A stretch of 64,000 nucleotides of DNA, taken from positions 70,046,712-70,110,711 of the forward strand of contig CM056581.1 of NCBI GenBank assembly GCA_029721435.1. The letters are read 5' to 3'. The stretch comes from Gymnothorax reevesii (lineage: Eukaryota; Chordata; Actinopteri; Anguilliformes; Muraenidae). A program made the translations under genes and the position numbers. The notes beneath the pieces were generated by a model that saw only the letters and a program-made list of their open reading frames with translations, was not told the DNA's origin and ran no database searches. Shown piece after piece: positions 8,467 to 22,571 of the stretch; position 1 is the stretch's first letter; every line of letters begins with the position of its first letter.

Positions 8467-11400
8467 ATGAAAATTTTTGACATGCAGAAGTTAAAAAAAA
8501 GAAAGTTTTTAAAAAAGTGTATATCTTCACTTCAGAGACTAATATTCACTTCCAATAGGCCATACAAGCACATTGGAAAAATTGGTGGCATATATGCAGT
8601 GCAACAGAGATCTGAAGCATTTCCCAGGCCAGATACACGCAGAGATTCACATTCTGAGCTTAAAACCTCAAAGAAGCGTGTTTTCATGAAAGAGCGTATG
8701 GAGACAATATCAGCGCTCTAGCTCGCTTCCCTAAGAAGATAGCAGCCAATTCACTCCTATTTAGTCATACAGTGAAAATTCACTCATGTTTGTCACTTTC
8801 CCACTGATTTACACACAGAATGAAAATTTTTGACATGCAGAAGTTAAAAAAAAAGAAAGTTTTTAAAAAAGTGTATATCTTCACTACAGAGACTCATATT
8901 CACTTCCAATAGGCCATACAAGCATATTGGACAAATTGCTGCCATATATGCAGTGCACAGTGATCTGAAGCATTTCCCAGCCCAGATACACGAACAGATT
9001 CACTTTCTGAGATTAAAACCTAGAAGAAGCGTGTTTTCATGAAAGAGCGTATGGAGACAATATCAGCGCTCTAGCTCGCTTCCTTAAGAAGATAGCAGCC
9101 AATTCACTCCTATTTAGTCATACAGTGAAAATTCACTCATGTTTGTCACTTTCCCACTGATTTACACACAGAATGAAAATTTTTGACATGCAGAAGTTAA
9201 AAAAAAGAAAGTTTTTAAAAAAGTGTATATCTTCACTACAGAGACTCATATTCACTTCCAATAGGCCATAAAAACACATTGGAAAAATGGATGGCATATA
9301 TGCAGTGCAACAGTGATCTGAAGCATTTCCCAGGCCAGATACACGCAGAGATTCACATTCTGAGCTTCAAACCTCAAAGTAGCGTGTTTTCATGAATGAG
9401 CGTATGGAGACAATATCAGCGCTCTAGCTCGCTTCCCTAAGAAGATAGCAGCCAATTCACTCCTATTTAGTCATACAGTGAAAATTCACTCATGTTTGTC
9501 ACTTTCCCACTGATTTACACACAGAATGAAAATTTTTGACATGCAGAAGTTAAAAAAAAGAAAGTTTTTAAAAAAGTGTATATCTTCACTACAGAGACTC
9601 ATATTCACTTCCAATAGGCCATAAAAACACATTGGAAAAATGGATGGCATATATGCAGTGCCACAGTGATCTGAAGCATTTCCCAGGCCAGATACACGCA
9701 GAGATTCACATTCTGAGCTTAAAACCTCAAAGAAGCGTGTTTTCATGAAAGAGCGTATGGAGACAATATCAGCGCTCTAGCTCGCTTCCTTAAGAAGATA
9801 GAAGCCAATTCACTCCTATTTAGTCATACAGTGAAAATTCACTCATGTTTGTCACTTTCCCACTGATTTACACACAGAATGAAAATTTTTGACATGCAGA
9901 AGTTAAAAAAAAGAAAGTTTTTAAAAAAGTGTATATCTTCACTACAGAGACTCATATTCACTTCCAATAGGCCATAAAAACACATTGGAAAAATGGATGG
10001 CATATATGCAGTGCAACAGTGATCTGAAGCATTTCCCAGGCCAGATACACGCAGAGATTCACATTCTGAGCTTAAAACCTCAAAGAAGCGTGTTTTCATG
10101 AAAGAGCGTATGGAGACAATATCAGCGCTCTAGCTCGCTTCCTTAAGAAGATAGAAGCCAATTCACTCCTATTTAGTCATACAGTGAAAATTCACTCATG
10201 TTTGTCACTTTCCCACTGATTTACACACAGAATGAAAATTTTTGACATGCAGAAGTTAAAAAAAGAAAGTTTTTAAAAAAGTGCATATCTTCACTTCAGA
10301 GACTCATATTCACTTCCAATAGGCCATACAAGCAAATTGGACAAATTGCTGCCATATATGCAGTGCACAGTGATCTGAAGCATTTCCCAGCCCAGATACA
10401 CGAACAGATTCACTTTCTGAGCTTAAAACCTAGAAGAAGCGTGTTTTCATGAAAGAGCGTATGGAGACAATATCAGCGCTCTAGCTCGCTTCCTTAAGAA
10501 GATAGCAGCCAATTCACTCCTATTTAGTCATACAGTGAAAATTCACTCATGTTTGTCACTTTCCCACTGATTTACACACAGAATGAAAATTTTTGACATG
10601 CAGAAGTTAAAAAAAAGAAAGTTTTTAAAAAAGTGTATATCTTCACTTCAGAGACTAATATTCACTTCCAATAGGCCATACAAGCACATTGGAAAAATGG
10701 ATGGCATATATGCAGTGCAACAGTGATCTGAAGCATTTCCCAGGCCAGATACACGCAGAGATTCACATTCTGAGCTTAAAACCTCAAAGAAGCGTGTTTT
10801 CATGAAAAAGCGTATGGAGACAATATCAGCGCTCTAGCTCGCTTCCTTAAGAAGATAGAAGCCAATTCACTCCTATTTAGTCATACAGTGAAAATTCACT
10901 CATGTTTGTGACTTTCCCACTGATTTACACACAGAATGAAAATTTTTGACATGCAGAAGTTAAAAAAAAGAAAGTTTTTAAAAAAGTGTATATCTTCACT
11001 ACAGAGACTCATATTCACTTCCAATAGGCCATAAAAACACATTGGAAAAATGGATGGCATATATGCAGTGCAACAGTGATCTGAAGCATTTCCCAGGCCA
11101 GATACACGCAGAGATTCACATTCTGAGCTTAAAACCTCAAAGAAGCGTGTTTTCATGAAAGAGCGTATGGAGACAATATCAGCGCTCTAGCTCGCTTCCT
11201 TAAGAAGATAGAAGCCAATTCACTCCTATTTAGTCATACAGTGAAAATTCACTCATGTTTGTCACTTTCCCACTGATTTACACACGGATTGAAACTTTTT
11301 GACAAGCAGAAGTTAAAAAAAAGAAAGTTTTTAAAAAAGTGCATATCTTCACTTCAGAGACTCATATTCACTTCCAATAGGCCATACAAGCAAATTGGAC

Positions 11401-13051
11401 AAATTGCTGCCATATATGCAGTGCACAGTGATCTGAAGCATTTCCCAGCCCACATACACGAACAGATTCACTTTCTGAGCTTAAAACCTCAAAGAAGCGT
11501 GTTTTCATGAAAGAGCGTATGGAGACAATATCAGCGCTCTAGCTCGCTTCCCTAAGAAGATAGCAGCCAATTCACTCCTATTTAGTCATACAGTGAAAAT
11601 TCACTCATGTTTGTCACTTTCCCACTGATTTCCACACAGAATGAAAATTTTTGACATGCAGAAGTTAAAAAAAAGAAAGTTTTTAAAAAAGTGTATATCT
11701 TCACTACAGAGACTCATATTCACTTCCAATAGGCCATAAAAACACATTGGAAAAATGGATGGCATATATGCAGTGCAACAGTGATCTGAAGCATTTCCCA
11801 GGCCAGATACACGCAGAGATTCACATTCTGAGCTTAAAACCTCAAAGTAGCGTGTTTTCATGAAAGAGCGTATGGAGACAATATCAGCGCTCTAGGTCGC
11901 TTCCTTAAGAAGATAGCAGCCAATTCACTCCTATTTAGTCATACAGTGAAAATTCACTCATGTTTGTCACTTTCCCACTGATTTACACACAGAATGAAAA
12001 TTTTTGACATGCAGAAGTTAAAAAAAAGAAAGTTTTTAAAAAAGTGTATATCTTCACTACAGAGACTCATATTCACTTCCAATAGGCCATAAAAACACAT
12101 TGGAAAAATGGATGGCATATATGCAGTGCAACAGTGATCTGAAGCATTTCCCAGGCCAGATACACGCAGAGATTCACATTCTGAGCTTAAAACCTCAAAG
12201 TAGCGTGTTTTCATGAAAGAGCGTATGGAGACAATATCAGCGCTCTAGGTCGCTTCCTTAAGAAGATAGCAGCCAATTCACTCCTATTTAGTCATACAGT
12301 GAAAATTCACTCATGTTTGTCACTTTCCCACTGATTTACACACAGAATGAAAATTTTTGACATGCAGAAGTTAAAAAAAAGAAAGTTTTTAAAAAAGTGT
12401 ATATCTTCACTACAGAGACTCATATTCACTTCCAATAGGCCATACAAGCATATTGGACAAATTGCTGCCATATATGCAGTGCACAGTGATCTGAAGCATT
12501 TCCCAGCCCAGATACACGAACAGATTCACTTTCTGAGATTAAAACCTAGAAGAAGCGTGTTTTCATGAAAGAGCGTATGGAGACAATATCAGCGCTCTAG
12601 CTCGCTTCCTTAAGAAGATAGCAGCCAATTCACTCCTATTTAGTCATACAGTGAAAATTCACTCATGTTTGTCACTTTCCCACTGATTTACACACAGAAT
12701 GAAAATTTTTGACATGCAGAAGTTAAAAAAAAGAAAGTTTTTAAAAAAGTGTATATCTTCACTACAGAGACTCATATTCACTTCCAATAGGCCATAAAAA
12801 CACATTGGAAAAATGGATGGCATATATGCAGTGCAACAGTGATCTGAAGCATTTCCCAGGCCAGATACACGCAGAGATTCACATTCTGAGCTTCAAACCT
12901 CAAAGAAGCGTGTTTTCATGAAAGAGCGTATGGAGACAATATCAGCGCTCTAGCTCGCTTCCTTAAGAAGATAGAAGCCAATTCACTCCTATTTAGTCAT
13001 ACAGTGAAAATTCACTCATGTTTGTCACTTTCCCACTGATTTACACACAGA
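8467..13051 (+). repeat. 13-monomer segment, C-headed without the first D
   Basis: Starts: 8467 C, 8820 E variant with nine A, 9173 F, 9526 G, 9879 H, 10232 J, 10583 K, 10936 L, 11289 B1, 11641 D, 11994 D, 12347 E, 12699 F/G hybrid. C is followed directly by E, so both D monomers are missing here. The cassette H-J-K-L-B1-D lies 4,232 bp (12 monomers) from its copy in the previous segment. Confidence 0.9.
12699..13051 (+). repeat. Hybrid monomer F/G
   Basis: It has the F signature GAGCTTCAAACC, then CAAAGAAGCG and GATAGAAGCC as in G or H, and the next monomer is H. The usual order is E-F-G-H; here it is E-(F/G)-H. One crossover between the TTCAAACC and AAGCG positions of F and G would delete exactly one monomer length. 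Confidence 0.8.
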
Positions 13052-16000
13052 ATGAAAATTTTTGACATGCAGAAGTTAAAAAAAAGAAAGTTTTTAAAAA
13101 AGTGTATATCTTCACTACAGAGACTCATATTCACTTCCAATAGGCCATAAAAACACATTGGAAAAATGGATGGCATATATGCAGTGCAACAGTGATCTGA
13201 AGCATTTCCCAGGCCAGATACACGCAGAGATTCACATTCTGAGCTTAAAACCTCAAAGAAGCGTGTTTTCATGAAAGAGCGTATGGAGACAATATCAGCG
13301 CTCTAGCTCGCTTCCTTAAGAAGATAGAAGCCAATTCACTCCTATTTAGTCATACAGTGAAAATTCACTCATGTTTGTCACTTTCCCACTGATTTACACA
13401 CAGAATGAAAATTTTTGACATGCAGAAGTTAAAAAAAGAAAGTTTTTAAAAAAGTGCATATCTTCACTTCAGAGACTCATATTCACTTCCAATAGGCCAT
13501 ACAAGCAAATTGGACAAATTGCTGCCATATATGCAGTGCACAGTGATCTGAAGCATTTCCCAGCCCAGATACACGAACAGATTCACTTTCTGAGCTTAAA
13601 ACCTAGAAGAAGCGTGTTTTCATGAAAGAGCGTATGGAGACAATATCAGCGCTCTAGCTCGCTTCCTTAAGAAGATAGCAGCCAATTCACTCCTATTTAG
13701 TCATACAGTGAAAATTCACTCATGTTTGTCACTTTCCCACTGATTTACACACAGAATGAAAATTTTTGACATGCAGAAGTTAAAAAAAAGAAAGTTTTTA
13801 AAAAAGTGTATATCTTCACTTCAGAGACTAATATTCACTTCCAATAGGCCATACAAGCACATTGGAAAAATGGATGGCATATATGCAGTGCAACAGTGAT
13901 CTGAAGCATTTCCCAGGCCAGATACACGCAGAGATTCACATTCTGAGCTTAAAACCTCAAAGAAGCGTGTTTTCATGAAAAAGCGTATGGAGACAATATC
14001 AGCGCTCTAGCTCGCTTCCTTAAGAAGATAGAAGCCAATTCACTCCTATTTAGTCATACAGTGAAAATTCACTCATGTTTGTGACTTTCCCACTGATTTA
14101 CACACAGAATGAAAATTTTTGACATGCAGAAGTTAAAAAAAAGAAAGTTTTTAAAAAAGTGTATATCTTCACTACAGAGACTCATATTCACTTCCAATAG
14201 GCCATAAAAACACATTGGAAAAATGGATGGCATATATGCAGTGCAACAGTGATCTGAAGCATTTCCCAGGCCAGATACACGCAGAGATTCACATTCTGAG
14301 CTTAAAACCTCAAAGAAGCGTGTTTTCATGAAAGAGCGTATGGAGACAATATCAGCGCTCTAGCTCGCTTCCTTAAGAAGATAGAAGCCAATTCACTCCT
14401 ATTTAGTCATACAGTGAAAATTCACTCATGTTTGTCACTTTCCCACTGATTTACACACGGATTGAAACTTTTTGACAAGCAGAAGTTAAAAAAAAGAAAG
14501 TTTTTAAAAAAGTGCATATCTTCACTTCAGAGACTCATATTCACTTCCAATAGGCCATACAAGCAAATTGGACAAATTGCTGCCATATATGCAGTGCACA
14601 GTGATCTGAAGCATTTCCCAGCCCACATACACGAACAGATTCACTTTCTGAGCTTAAAACCTCAAAGAAGCGTGTTTTCATGAAAGAGCGTATGGAGACA
14701 ATATCAGCGCTCTAGCTCGCTTCCCTAAGAAGATAGCAGCCAATTCACTCCTATTTAGTCATACAGCGAAAATTCACTCATGTTTGTCACTTTCCCACTG
14801 ATTTCCACACAGAATGAAAATTTTTGACATGCAGAAGTTAAAAAAAAGAAAGTTTTTAAAAAAGTGTATATCTTCACTACAGAGACTCATATTCACTTCC
14901 AATAGGCCATAAAAACACATTGGAAAAATGGATGGCATATATGCAGTGCAACAGTGATCTGAAGCATTTCCCAGGCCAGATACACGCAGAGATTCACATT
15001 CTGAGCTTAAAACCTCAAAGTAGCGTGTTTTCATGAAAGAGCGTATGGAGACAATATCAGCGCTCTAGGTCGCTTCCTTAAGAAGATAGCAGCCAATTCA
15101 CTCCTATTTAGTCATACAGTGAAAATTCACTCATGTTTGTCACTTTCCCACTGATTTACACACAGAATGAAAATTTTTGACATGCAGAAGTTAAAAAAAA
15201 GAAAGTTTTTAAAAAAGTGTATATCTTCACTACAGAGACTCATATTCACTTCCAATAGGCCATAAAAACACATTGGAAAAATGGATGGCATATATGCAGT
15301 GCAACAGTGATCTGAAGCATTTCCCAGGCCAGATACACGCAGAGATTCACATTCTGAGCTTAAAACCTCAAAGTAGCGTGTTTTCATGAAAGAGCGTATG
15401 GAGACAATATCAGCGCTCCAGGTCGCTTCCTTAAGAAGATAGCAGCCAATTCACTCCTATTTAGTCATACAGTGAAAATTCACTCATGTTTGTCACTTTC
15501 CCACTGATTTACACACAGAATGAAAATTTTTGACATGCAGAAGTTAAAAAAAAGAAAGTTTTTAAAAAAGTGTATATCTTCACTACAGAGACTCATATTC
15601 ACTTCCAATAGGCCATACAAGCATATTGGACAAATTGCTGCCATATATGCAGTGCACAGTGATCTGAAGCATTTCCCAGCCCAGATACACGAACAGATTC
15701 ACTTTCTGAGATTAAAACCTAGAAGAAGCGTGTTTTCATGAAAGAGCGTATGGAGACAATATCAGCGCTCTAGCTCGCTTCCTTAAGAAGATAGCAGCCA
15801 ATTCACTCCTATTTAGTCATACAGTGAAAATTCACTCATGTTTGTCACTTTCCCACTGATTTACACACAGAATGAAAATTTTTGACATGCAGAAGTTAAA
15901 AAAAAGAAAGTTTTTAAAAAAGTGTATATCTTCACTACAGAGACTCATATTCACTTCCAATAGGCCATAAAAACACATTGGAAAAATGGATGGCATATAT

Positions 16001-16577
16001 GCAGTGCAACAGTGATCTGAAGCATTTCCCAGGCCAGATACACGCAGAGATTCACATTCTGAGCTTCAAACCTCAAAGTAGCGTGTTTTCATGAAAGAGC
16101 GTATGGAGACAATATCAGCGCTCTAGCTCGCTTCCCTAAGAAGATAGCAGCCAATTCACTCCTATTTAGTCATACAGTGAAAATTCACTCATGTTTGTCA
16201 CTTTCCCACTGATTTACACACAGAATGAAAATTTTTGACATGCAGAAGTTAAAAAAAAGAAAGTTTTTAAAAAAGTGTATATCTTCACTACAGAGACTCA
16301 TATTCACTTCCAATAGGCCATAAAAACACATTGGAAAAATGGATGGCATATATGCAGTGCCACAGTGATCTGAAGCATTTCCCAGGCCAGATACACGCAG
16401 AGATTCACATTCTGAGCTTAAAACCTCAAAGAAGCGTGTTTTCATGAAAGAGCGTATGGAGACAATATCAGCGCTCTAGCTCGCTTCCTTAAGAAGATAG
16501 AAGCCAATTCACTCCTATTTAGTCATACAGTGAAAATTCACTCATGTTTGTCACTTTCCCACTGATTTACACACAGA
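13052..16577 (+). repeat. 10-monomer cassette H-J-K-L-B1-D-D-E-F-G
   Basis: Starts: 13052 H, 13405 J, 13756 K, 14109 L, 14462 B1, 14814 D, 15167 D, 15520 E, 15872 F, 16225 G. B1 lies 3,173 bp (9 monomers) after the previous B1. Private changes seen: the tail of B1 at 14762-14770 reads ATACAGCGA, and the tail of the second D at 15415-15422 reads CGCTCCAG. Confidence 0.9.
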
Positions 16578-19500
16578 ATGAAAATTTTTGACATGCAGAA
16601 GTTAAAAAAAAGAAAGTTTTTAAAAAAGTGTATATCTTCACTACAGAGACTCATATTCACTTCCAATAGGCCATACAAGCATATTGGACAAATTGCTGCC
16701 ATATATGCAGTGCACAGTGATCTGAAGCATTTCCCAGCCCAGATACACGAACAGATTCACTTTCTGAGATTAAAACGTAGAAGAAGCGTGTTTTCATGAA
16801 AGAGCGTATGGAGACAATATCAGCGCTCTAGCTCGCTTCCTTAAGAAGATAGCAGCCAATTCACTCCTATTTAGTCATACAGTGAAAATTCACTCATGTT
16901 TGTCACTTTCCCACTGATTTACACACAGAATGAAAATTTTTGACATGCAGAAGTTAAAAAAAAGAAAGTTTTTAAAAAAGTGTATATCTTCACTACAGAG
17001 ACTCATATTCACTTCCAATAGGCCATAAAAACACATTGGAAAAATGGATGGCATATATGCAGTGCAACAGTGATCTGAAGCATTTCCCAGGCCAGATACA
17101 CGCAGAGATTCACATTCTGAGCTTCAAACCTCAAAGTAGCGTGTTTTCATGAATGAGCGTATGGAGACAATATCAGCGCTCTAGCTCGCTTCCCTAAGAA
17201 GATAGCAGCCAATTCACTCCTATTTAGTCATACAGTGAAAATTCACTCATGTTTGTCACTTTCCCACTGATTTACACACAGAATGAAAATTTTTGACATG
17301 CAGAAGTTAAAAAAAAGAAAGTTTTTAAAAAAGTGTATATCTTCACTACAGAGACTCATATTCACTTCCAATAGGCCATAAAAACACATTGGAAAAATGG
17401 ATGGCATATATGCAGTGCAACAGTGATCTGAAGCATTTCCCAGGCCAGATACACGCAGAGATTCACATTCTGAGCTTAAAACCTCAAAGAAGCGTGTTTT
17501 CATGAAAGAGCGTATGGAGACAATATCAGCGCTCTAGCTCGCTTCCTTAAGAAGATAGAAGCCAATTCACTCCTATTTAGTCATACAGTGAAAATTCACT
17601 CATGTTTGTCACTTTCCCACTGATTTACACACAGAATGAAAATTTTTGACATGCAGAAGTTAAAAAAAGAAAGTTTTTAAAAAAGTGCATATCTTCACTT
17701 CAGAGACTCATATTCACTTCCAATAGGCCATACAAGCAAATTGGACAAATTGCTGCCATATATGCAGTGCACAGTGATCTGAAGCATTTCCCAGCCCAGA
17801 TACACGAACAGATTCACTTTCTGAGCTTAAAACCTAGAAGAAGCGTGTTTTCATGAAAGAGCGTATGGAGACAATATCAGCGCTCTAGCTCGCTTCCTTA
17901 AGAAGATAGCAGCCAATTCACTCCTATTTAGTCATACAGTGAAAATTCACTCATGTTTGTCACTTTCCCACTGATTTACACACAGAATGAAAATTTTTGA
18001 CATGCAGAAGTTAAAAAAAAGAAAGTTTTTAAAAAAGTGTATATCTTCACTTCAGAGACTAATATTCACTTCCAATAGGCCATACAAGCACATTGGAAAA
18101 ATGGATGGCATATATGCAGTGCAACAGTGATCTGAAGCATTTCCCAGGCCAGATACACGCAGAGATTCACATTCTGAGCTTAAAACCTCAAAGAAGCGTG
18201 TTTTCATGAAAAAGCGTATGGAGACAATATCAGCGCTCTAGCTCGCTTCCTTAAGAAGATAGAAGCCAATTCACTCCTATTTAGTCATACAGTGAAAATT
18301 CACTCATGTTTGTGACTTTCCCACTGATTTACACACAGAATGAAAATTTTTGACATGCAGAAGTTAAAAAAAAGAAAGTTTTTAAAAAAGTGTATATCTT
18401 CACTACAGAGACTCATATTCACTTCCAATAGGCCATAAAAACACATTGGAAAAATGGATGGCATATATGCAGTGCAACAGTGATCTGAAGCATTTCCCAG
18501 GCCAGATACACGCAGAGATTCACATTCTGAGCTTAAAACCTCAAAGAAGCGTGTTTTCATGAAAGAGCGTATGGAGACAATATCAGCGCTCTAGCTCGCT
18601 TCCTTAAGAAGATAGAAGCCAATTCACTCCTATTTAGTCATACAGTGAAAATTCACTCATGTTTGTCACTTTCCCACTGATTTACACACGGATTGAAACT
18701 TTTTGACAAGCAGAAGTTAAAAAAAAGAAAGTTTTTAAAAAAGTGCATATCTTCACTTCAGAGACTCATATTCACTTCCAATAGGCCATACAAGCAAATT
18801 GGACAAATTGCTGCCATATATGCAGTGCACAGTGATCTGAAGCATTTCCCAGCCCACATACACGAACAGATTCACTTTCTGAGCTTAAAACCTCAAAGAA
18901 GCGTGTTTTCATGAAAGAGCGTATGGAGACAATATCAGCGCTCTAGCTCGCTTCCCTAAGAAGATAGCAGCCAATTCACTCCTATTTAGTCATACAGTGA
19001 AAATTCACTCATGTTTGTCACTTTCCCACTGATTTCCACACAGAATGAAAATTTTTGACATGCAGAAGTTAAAAAAAAGAAAGTTTTTAAAAAAGTGTAT
19101 ATCTTCACTACAGAGACTCATATTCACTTCCAATAGGCCATAAAAACACATTGGAAAAATGGATGGCATATATGCAGTGCAACAGTGATCTGAAGCATTT
19201 CCCAGGCCAGATACACGCAGAGATTCACATTCTGAGCTTAAAACCTCAAAGTAGCGTGTTTTCATGAAAGAGCGTATGGAGACAATATCAGCGCTCTAGG
19301 TCGCTTCCTTAAGAAGATAGCAGCCAATTCACTCCTATTTAGTCATACAGTGAAAATTCACTCATGTTTGTCACTTTCCCACTGATTTACACACAGAATG
19401 AAAATTTTTGACATGCAGAAGTTAAAAAAAAGAAAGTTTTTAAAAAAGTGTATATCTTCACTACAGAGACTCATATTCACTTCCAATAGGCCATAAAAAC

Positions 19501-19750
19501 ACATTGGAAAAATGGATGGCATATATGCAGTGCAACAGTGATCTGAAGCATTTCCCAGGCCAGATACACGCAGAGATTCACATTCTGAGCTTAAAACCTC
19601 AAAGTAGCGTGTTTTCATGAAAGAGCGTATGGAGACAATATCAGCGCTCTAGGTCGCTTCCTTAAGAAGATAGCAGCCAATTCACTCCTATTTAGTCATA
19701 CAGTGAAAATTCACTCATGTTTGTCACTTTCCCACTGATTTACACACAGA
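16578..19750 (+). repeat. 9-monomer segment E-F-H-J-K-L-B1-D-D
   Basis: Starts: 16578 E (with AAACGTAG in place of AAACCTAG), 16930 F, 17283 H, 17636 J, 17987 K, 18340 L, 18693 B1, 19045 D, 19398 D. F is followed directly by H with no G. From 17283 onward this is the first of three copies of an 18-monomer block, the others starting at 31743 and 39855. Confidence 0.9.
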
Positions 19751-21161
19751 ATGAAAATTTTTGACATGCAGAAGTTAAAAAAAAGAAAGTTTTTAAAAAC
19801 GTGTATATCTTCACTACAGAGACTCATATTCACTTCCAATAGGCCATACAAGCATATTGGACAAATTGCTGCCATATATGCAGTGCACAGTGATCTGAAG
19901 CATTTCCCAGCCCAGATACACGAACAGATTCACTTTCTGAGATTAAAACCTAGAAGAAGCGTGTTTTCATGAAAGAGCGTATGGAGACAATATCAGCGCT
20001 CTAGCTCGCTTCCTTAAGAAGATAGCAGCCAATTCACTCCTATTTAGTCATACAGTGAAAATTCACTCATGTTTGTCACTTTCCCACTGATTTACACACA
20101 GAATGAAAATTTTTGACATGCAGAAGTTAAAAAAAAGAAAGTTTTTAAAAAAGTGTATATCTTCACTACAGAGACTCATATTCACTTCCAATAGGCCATA
20201 AAAACACATTGGAAAAATGGATGGCATATATGCAGTGCAACAGTGATCTGAAGCATTTCCCAGGCCAGATACACGCAGAGATTCACATTCTGAGCTTCAA
20301 ACCTCAAAGTAGCGTGTTTTCATGAAAGAGCGTATGGAGACAATATCAGCGCTCTAGCTCGCTTCCCTAAGAAGATAGCAGCCAATTCACTCCTATTTAG
20401 TCATACAGTGAAAATTCACTCATGTTTGTCACTTTCCCACTGATTTACACACAGAATGAAAATTTTTGACATGCAGAAGTTAAAAAAAAGAAAGTTTTTA
20501 AAAAAGTGTATATCTTCACTACAGAGACTCATATTCACTTCCAATAGGCCATAAAAACACATTGGAAAAATGGATGGCATATATGCAGTGCCACAGTGAT
20601 CTGAAGCATTTCCCAGGCCAGATACACGCAGAGATTCACATTCTGAGCTTAAAACCTCAAAGAAGCGTGTTTTCATGAAAGAGCGTATGGAGACAATATC
20701 AGCGCTCTAGCTCGCTTCCTTAAGAAGATAGAAGCCAATTCACTCCTATTTAGTCATACAGTGAAAATTCACTCATGTTTGTCACTTTCCCACTGATTTA
20801 CACACAGAATGAAAATTTTTGACATGCAGAAGTTAAAAAAAAGAAAGTTTTTAAAAAAGTGTATATCTTCACTACAGAGACTCATATTCACTTCCAATAG
20901 GCCATAAAAACACATTGGAAAAATGGATGGCATATATGCAGTGCAACAGTGATCTGAAGCATTTCCCAGGCCAGATACACGCAGAGATTCACATTCTGAG
21001 CTTAAAACCTCAAAGAAGCGTGTTTTCATGAAAGAGCATATGGAGACAATATCAGCGCTCTAGCTCGCTTCCTTAAGAAGATAGAAGCCAATTCACTCCT
21101 ATTTAGTCATACAGTGAAAATTCACTCATGTTTGTCACTTTCCCACTGATTTACACACAGA

Positions 21162-21513
21162 ATGAAAATTTTTGACATGCAGAAGTTAAAAAAAGAAAGT
21201 TTTTAAAAAAGTGTATATCTTCACTACAGAGACTCATATTCACTTCCAATAGGCCATAAAAACACATTGGAAAAATGGATGGCATATATGCAGTGCAACA
21301 GTGATCTGAAGCATTTCCCAGGCCAGATACACGCAGAGATTCACATTCTGAGCTTAAAACCTCAAAGAAGCGTGTTTTCATGAAAGAGCGTATGGAGACA
21401 ATATCAGCGCTCTAGCTCGCTTCCTTAAGAAGATAGCAGCCAATTCACTCCTATTTAGTCATACAGTGAAAATTCACTCATGTTTGTCACTTTCCCACTG
21501 ATTTACACACGGA
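21162..21513 (+). repeat. Monomer type M (exemplar)
   Basis: H-like, but seven A in the first tract (352 bp) and GATAGCAGCC. Starts: 21162, 25394, 35622, 43734, each between H and B2. The missing A shifts the minus-strand frame, so the open frame ends differently there. Confidence 0.85.
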
Positions 21514-21865
21514 TTGAAACTTTTTGACAAGCAGAAGTAAAAAAAAAGAAAGTTTTTAAAAAAGTGCATATCTTCACTTCAGAGACTCATATTCACTTCC
21601 AATAGGCCATACAAGCAAATTGGACAAATTGCTGCCATATATGCAGTGCACAGTGATCTGAAGCATTTCCCAGCCCAGATACACGAACAGATTCACTTTC
21701 TGAGCTTAAAACCTAGAAGAAGCGTGTTTTCATGAAAGAGCGTATGGAGACAATATCAGCGCTCTAGCTCGCTTCCTTAAGAAGATAGCAGCCAATTCAC
21801 TCCTATTTAGTCATACAGGTAAAATTCACTCATGTTTGTCACTTTCCCACTGATTTACACACAGA
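21514..21865 (+). repeat. Monomer type B2 (exemplar)
   Basis: B-like head with GCAGAAGTAAAA in place of GCAGAAGTTAAA, CAGCCCAGATAC, AACCTAGAAG, and CAGGTAAAATTC near the end where other monomers have CAGTGAAAATTC. Starts: 21514, 25746, 35974, 44086. Confidence 0.88.
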
Positions 21866-22218
21866 ATGAAAATTTTTGACATGCAGAAGTTAAAAAAAAG
21901 AAAGTTTTTAAAAAAGTGTATATCTTCACTACAGAGACTCATATTCACTTCCAATAGGCCATAAAAACACATTGGAAAAATGGATGGCATATATGCAGTG
22001 CAACAGTGATCTGAAGCATTTCCCAGGCCAGATACACGCAGAGATTCACATTCTGAGCTTAAAACATCAAAGAAGCGTGTTTTCATGAAAGAGCGTATGG
22101 AGACAATATCAGCGCTCTAGCTCGCTTCCTTAAGAAGATAGCAGCCAATTCACTCCTATTTAGTCATACAGTGAAAATTCACTCATGTTTGTCACTTTCC
22201 CACTGATTTACACACGGA
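21866..22218 (+). repeat. Monomer type N (exemplar)
   Basis: H-like with AAAACATCAAAGAAG in place of AAAACCTCAAAGAAG, and GATAGCAGCC. Starts: 21866, 26098, 36326, 44438, always between B2 and P. Confidence 0.88.
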
Positions 22219-22571
22219 TTGAAACTTTTTGACAAGCAGAAGTAAAAAAAAAGAAAGTTTTTAAAAAAGTGCATATCTTCACTTCAGAGACTCATATTCA
22301 CTTCCAATAGGCCATACAAGCACATTGGAAAAATGGATGGCATATATGCAGTGCAACAGTGATCTGAAGCATTTCCCAGGCCAGATACACGCAGAGATTC
22401 ACATTCTGAGCTTAAAACCTCAAAGAAGCGTGTTTTCATGAAAGAGCGTATGGAGACAATATCAGCGCTCTAGCTCGCTTCCTTAAGAAGATAGAAGCCA
22501 ATTCACTCCTATTTAGTCATACAGTGAAAATTCACTCATGTTTGTCACTTTCCCACTGATTTACACACAGA
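22219..22571 (+). repeat. Monomer type P (exemplar), B2-head on group-1 body
   Basis: The first third is B2-like: GGATTGAAAC, GACAAGCAGAAGTAAAA, GTGCATATC, CATACAAGCA. From CATTGGAAAAATGG onward it is group 1 with GATAGAAGCC. Starts: 22219, 26451, 27509, 29625, 36679, 44791. The switch point is in or near the CATACAAGCA segment, so P looks like an old recombinant that was then amplified. Confidence 0.88.

Noticed and set aside
21814..21825. CAGGTAAAATTC near the end of B2 monomers resembles a splice donor (also about 26046, 36274 and 44386)
   Set aside because: It arises from a GTG/GGT change in one type, with no exon, acceptor or open frame around it.
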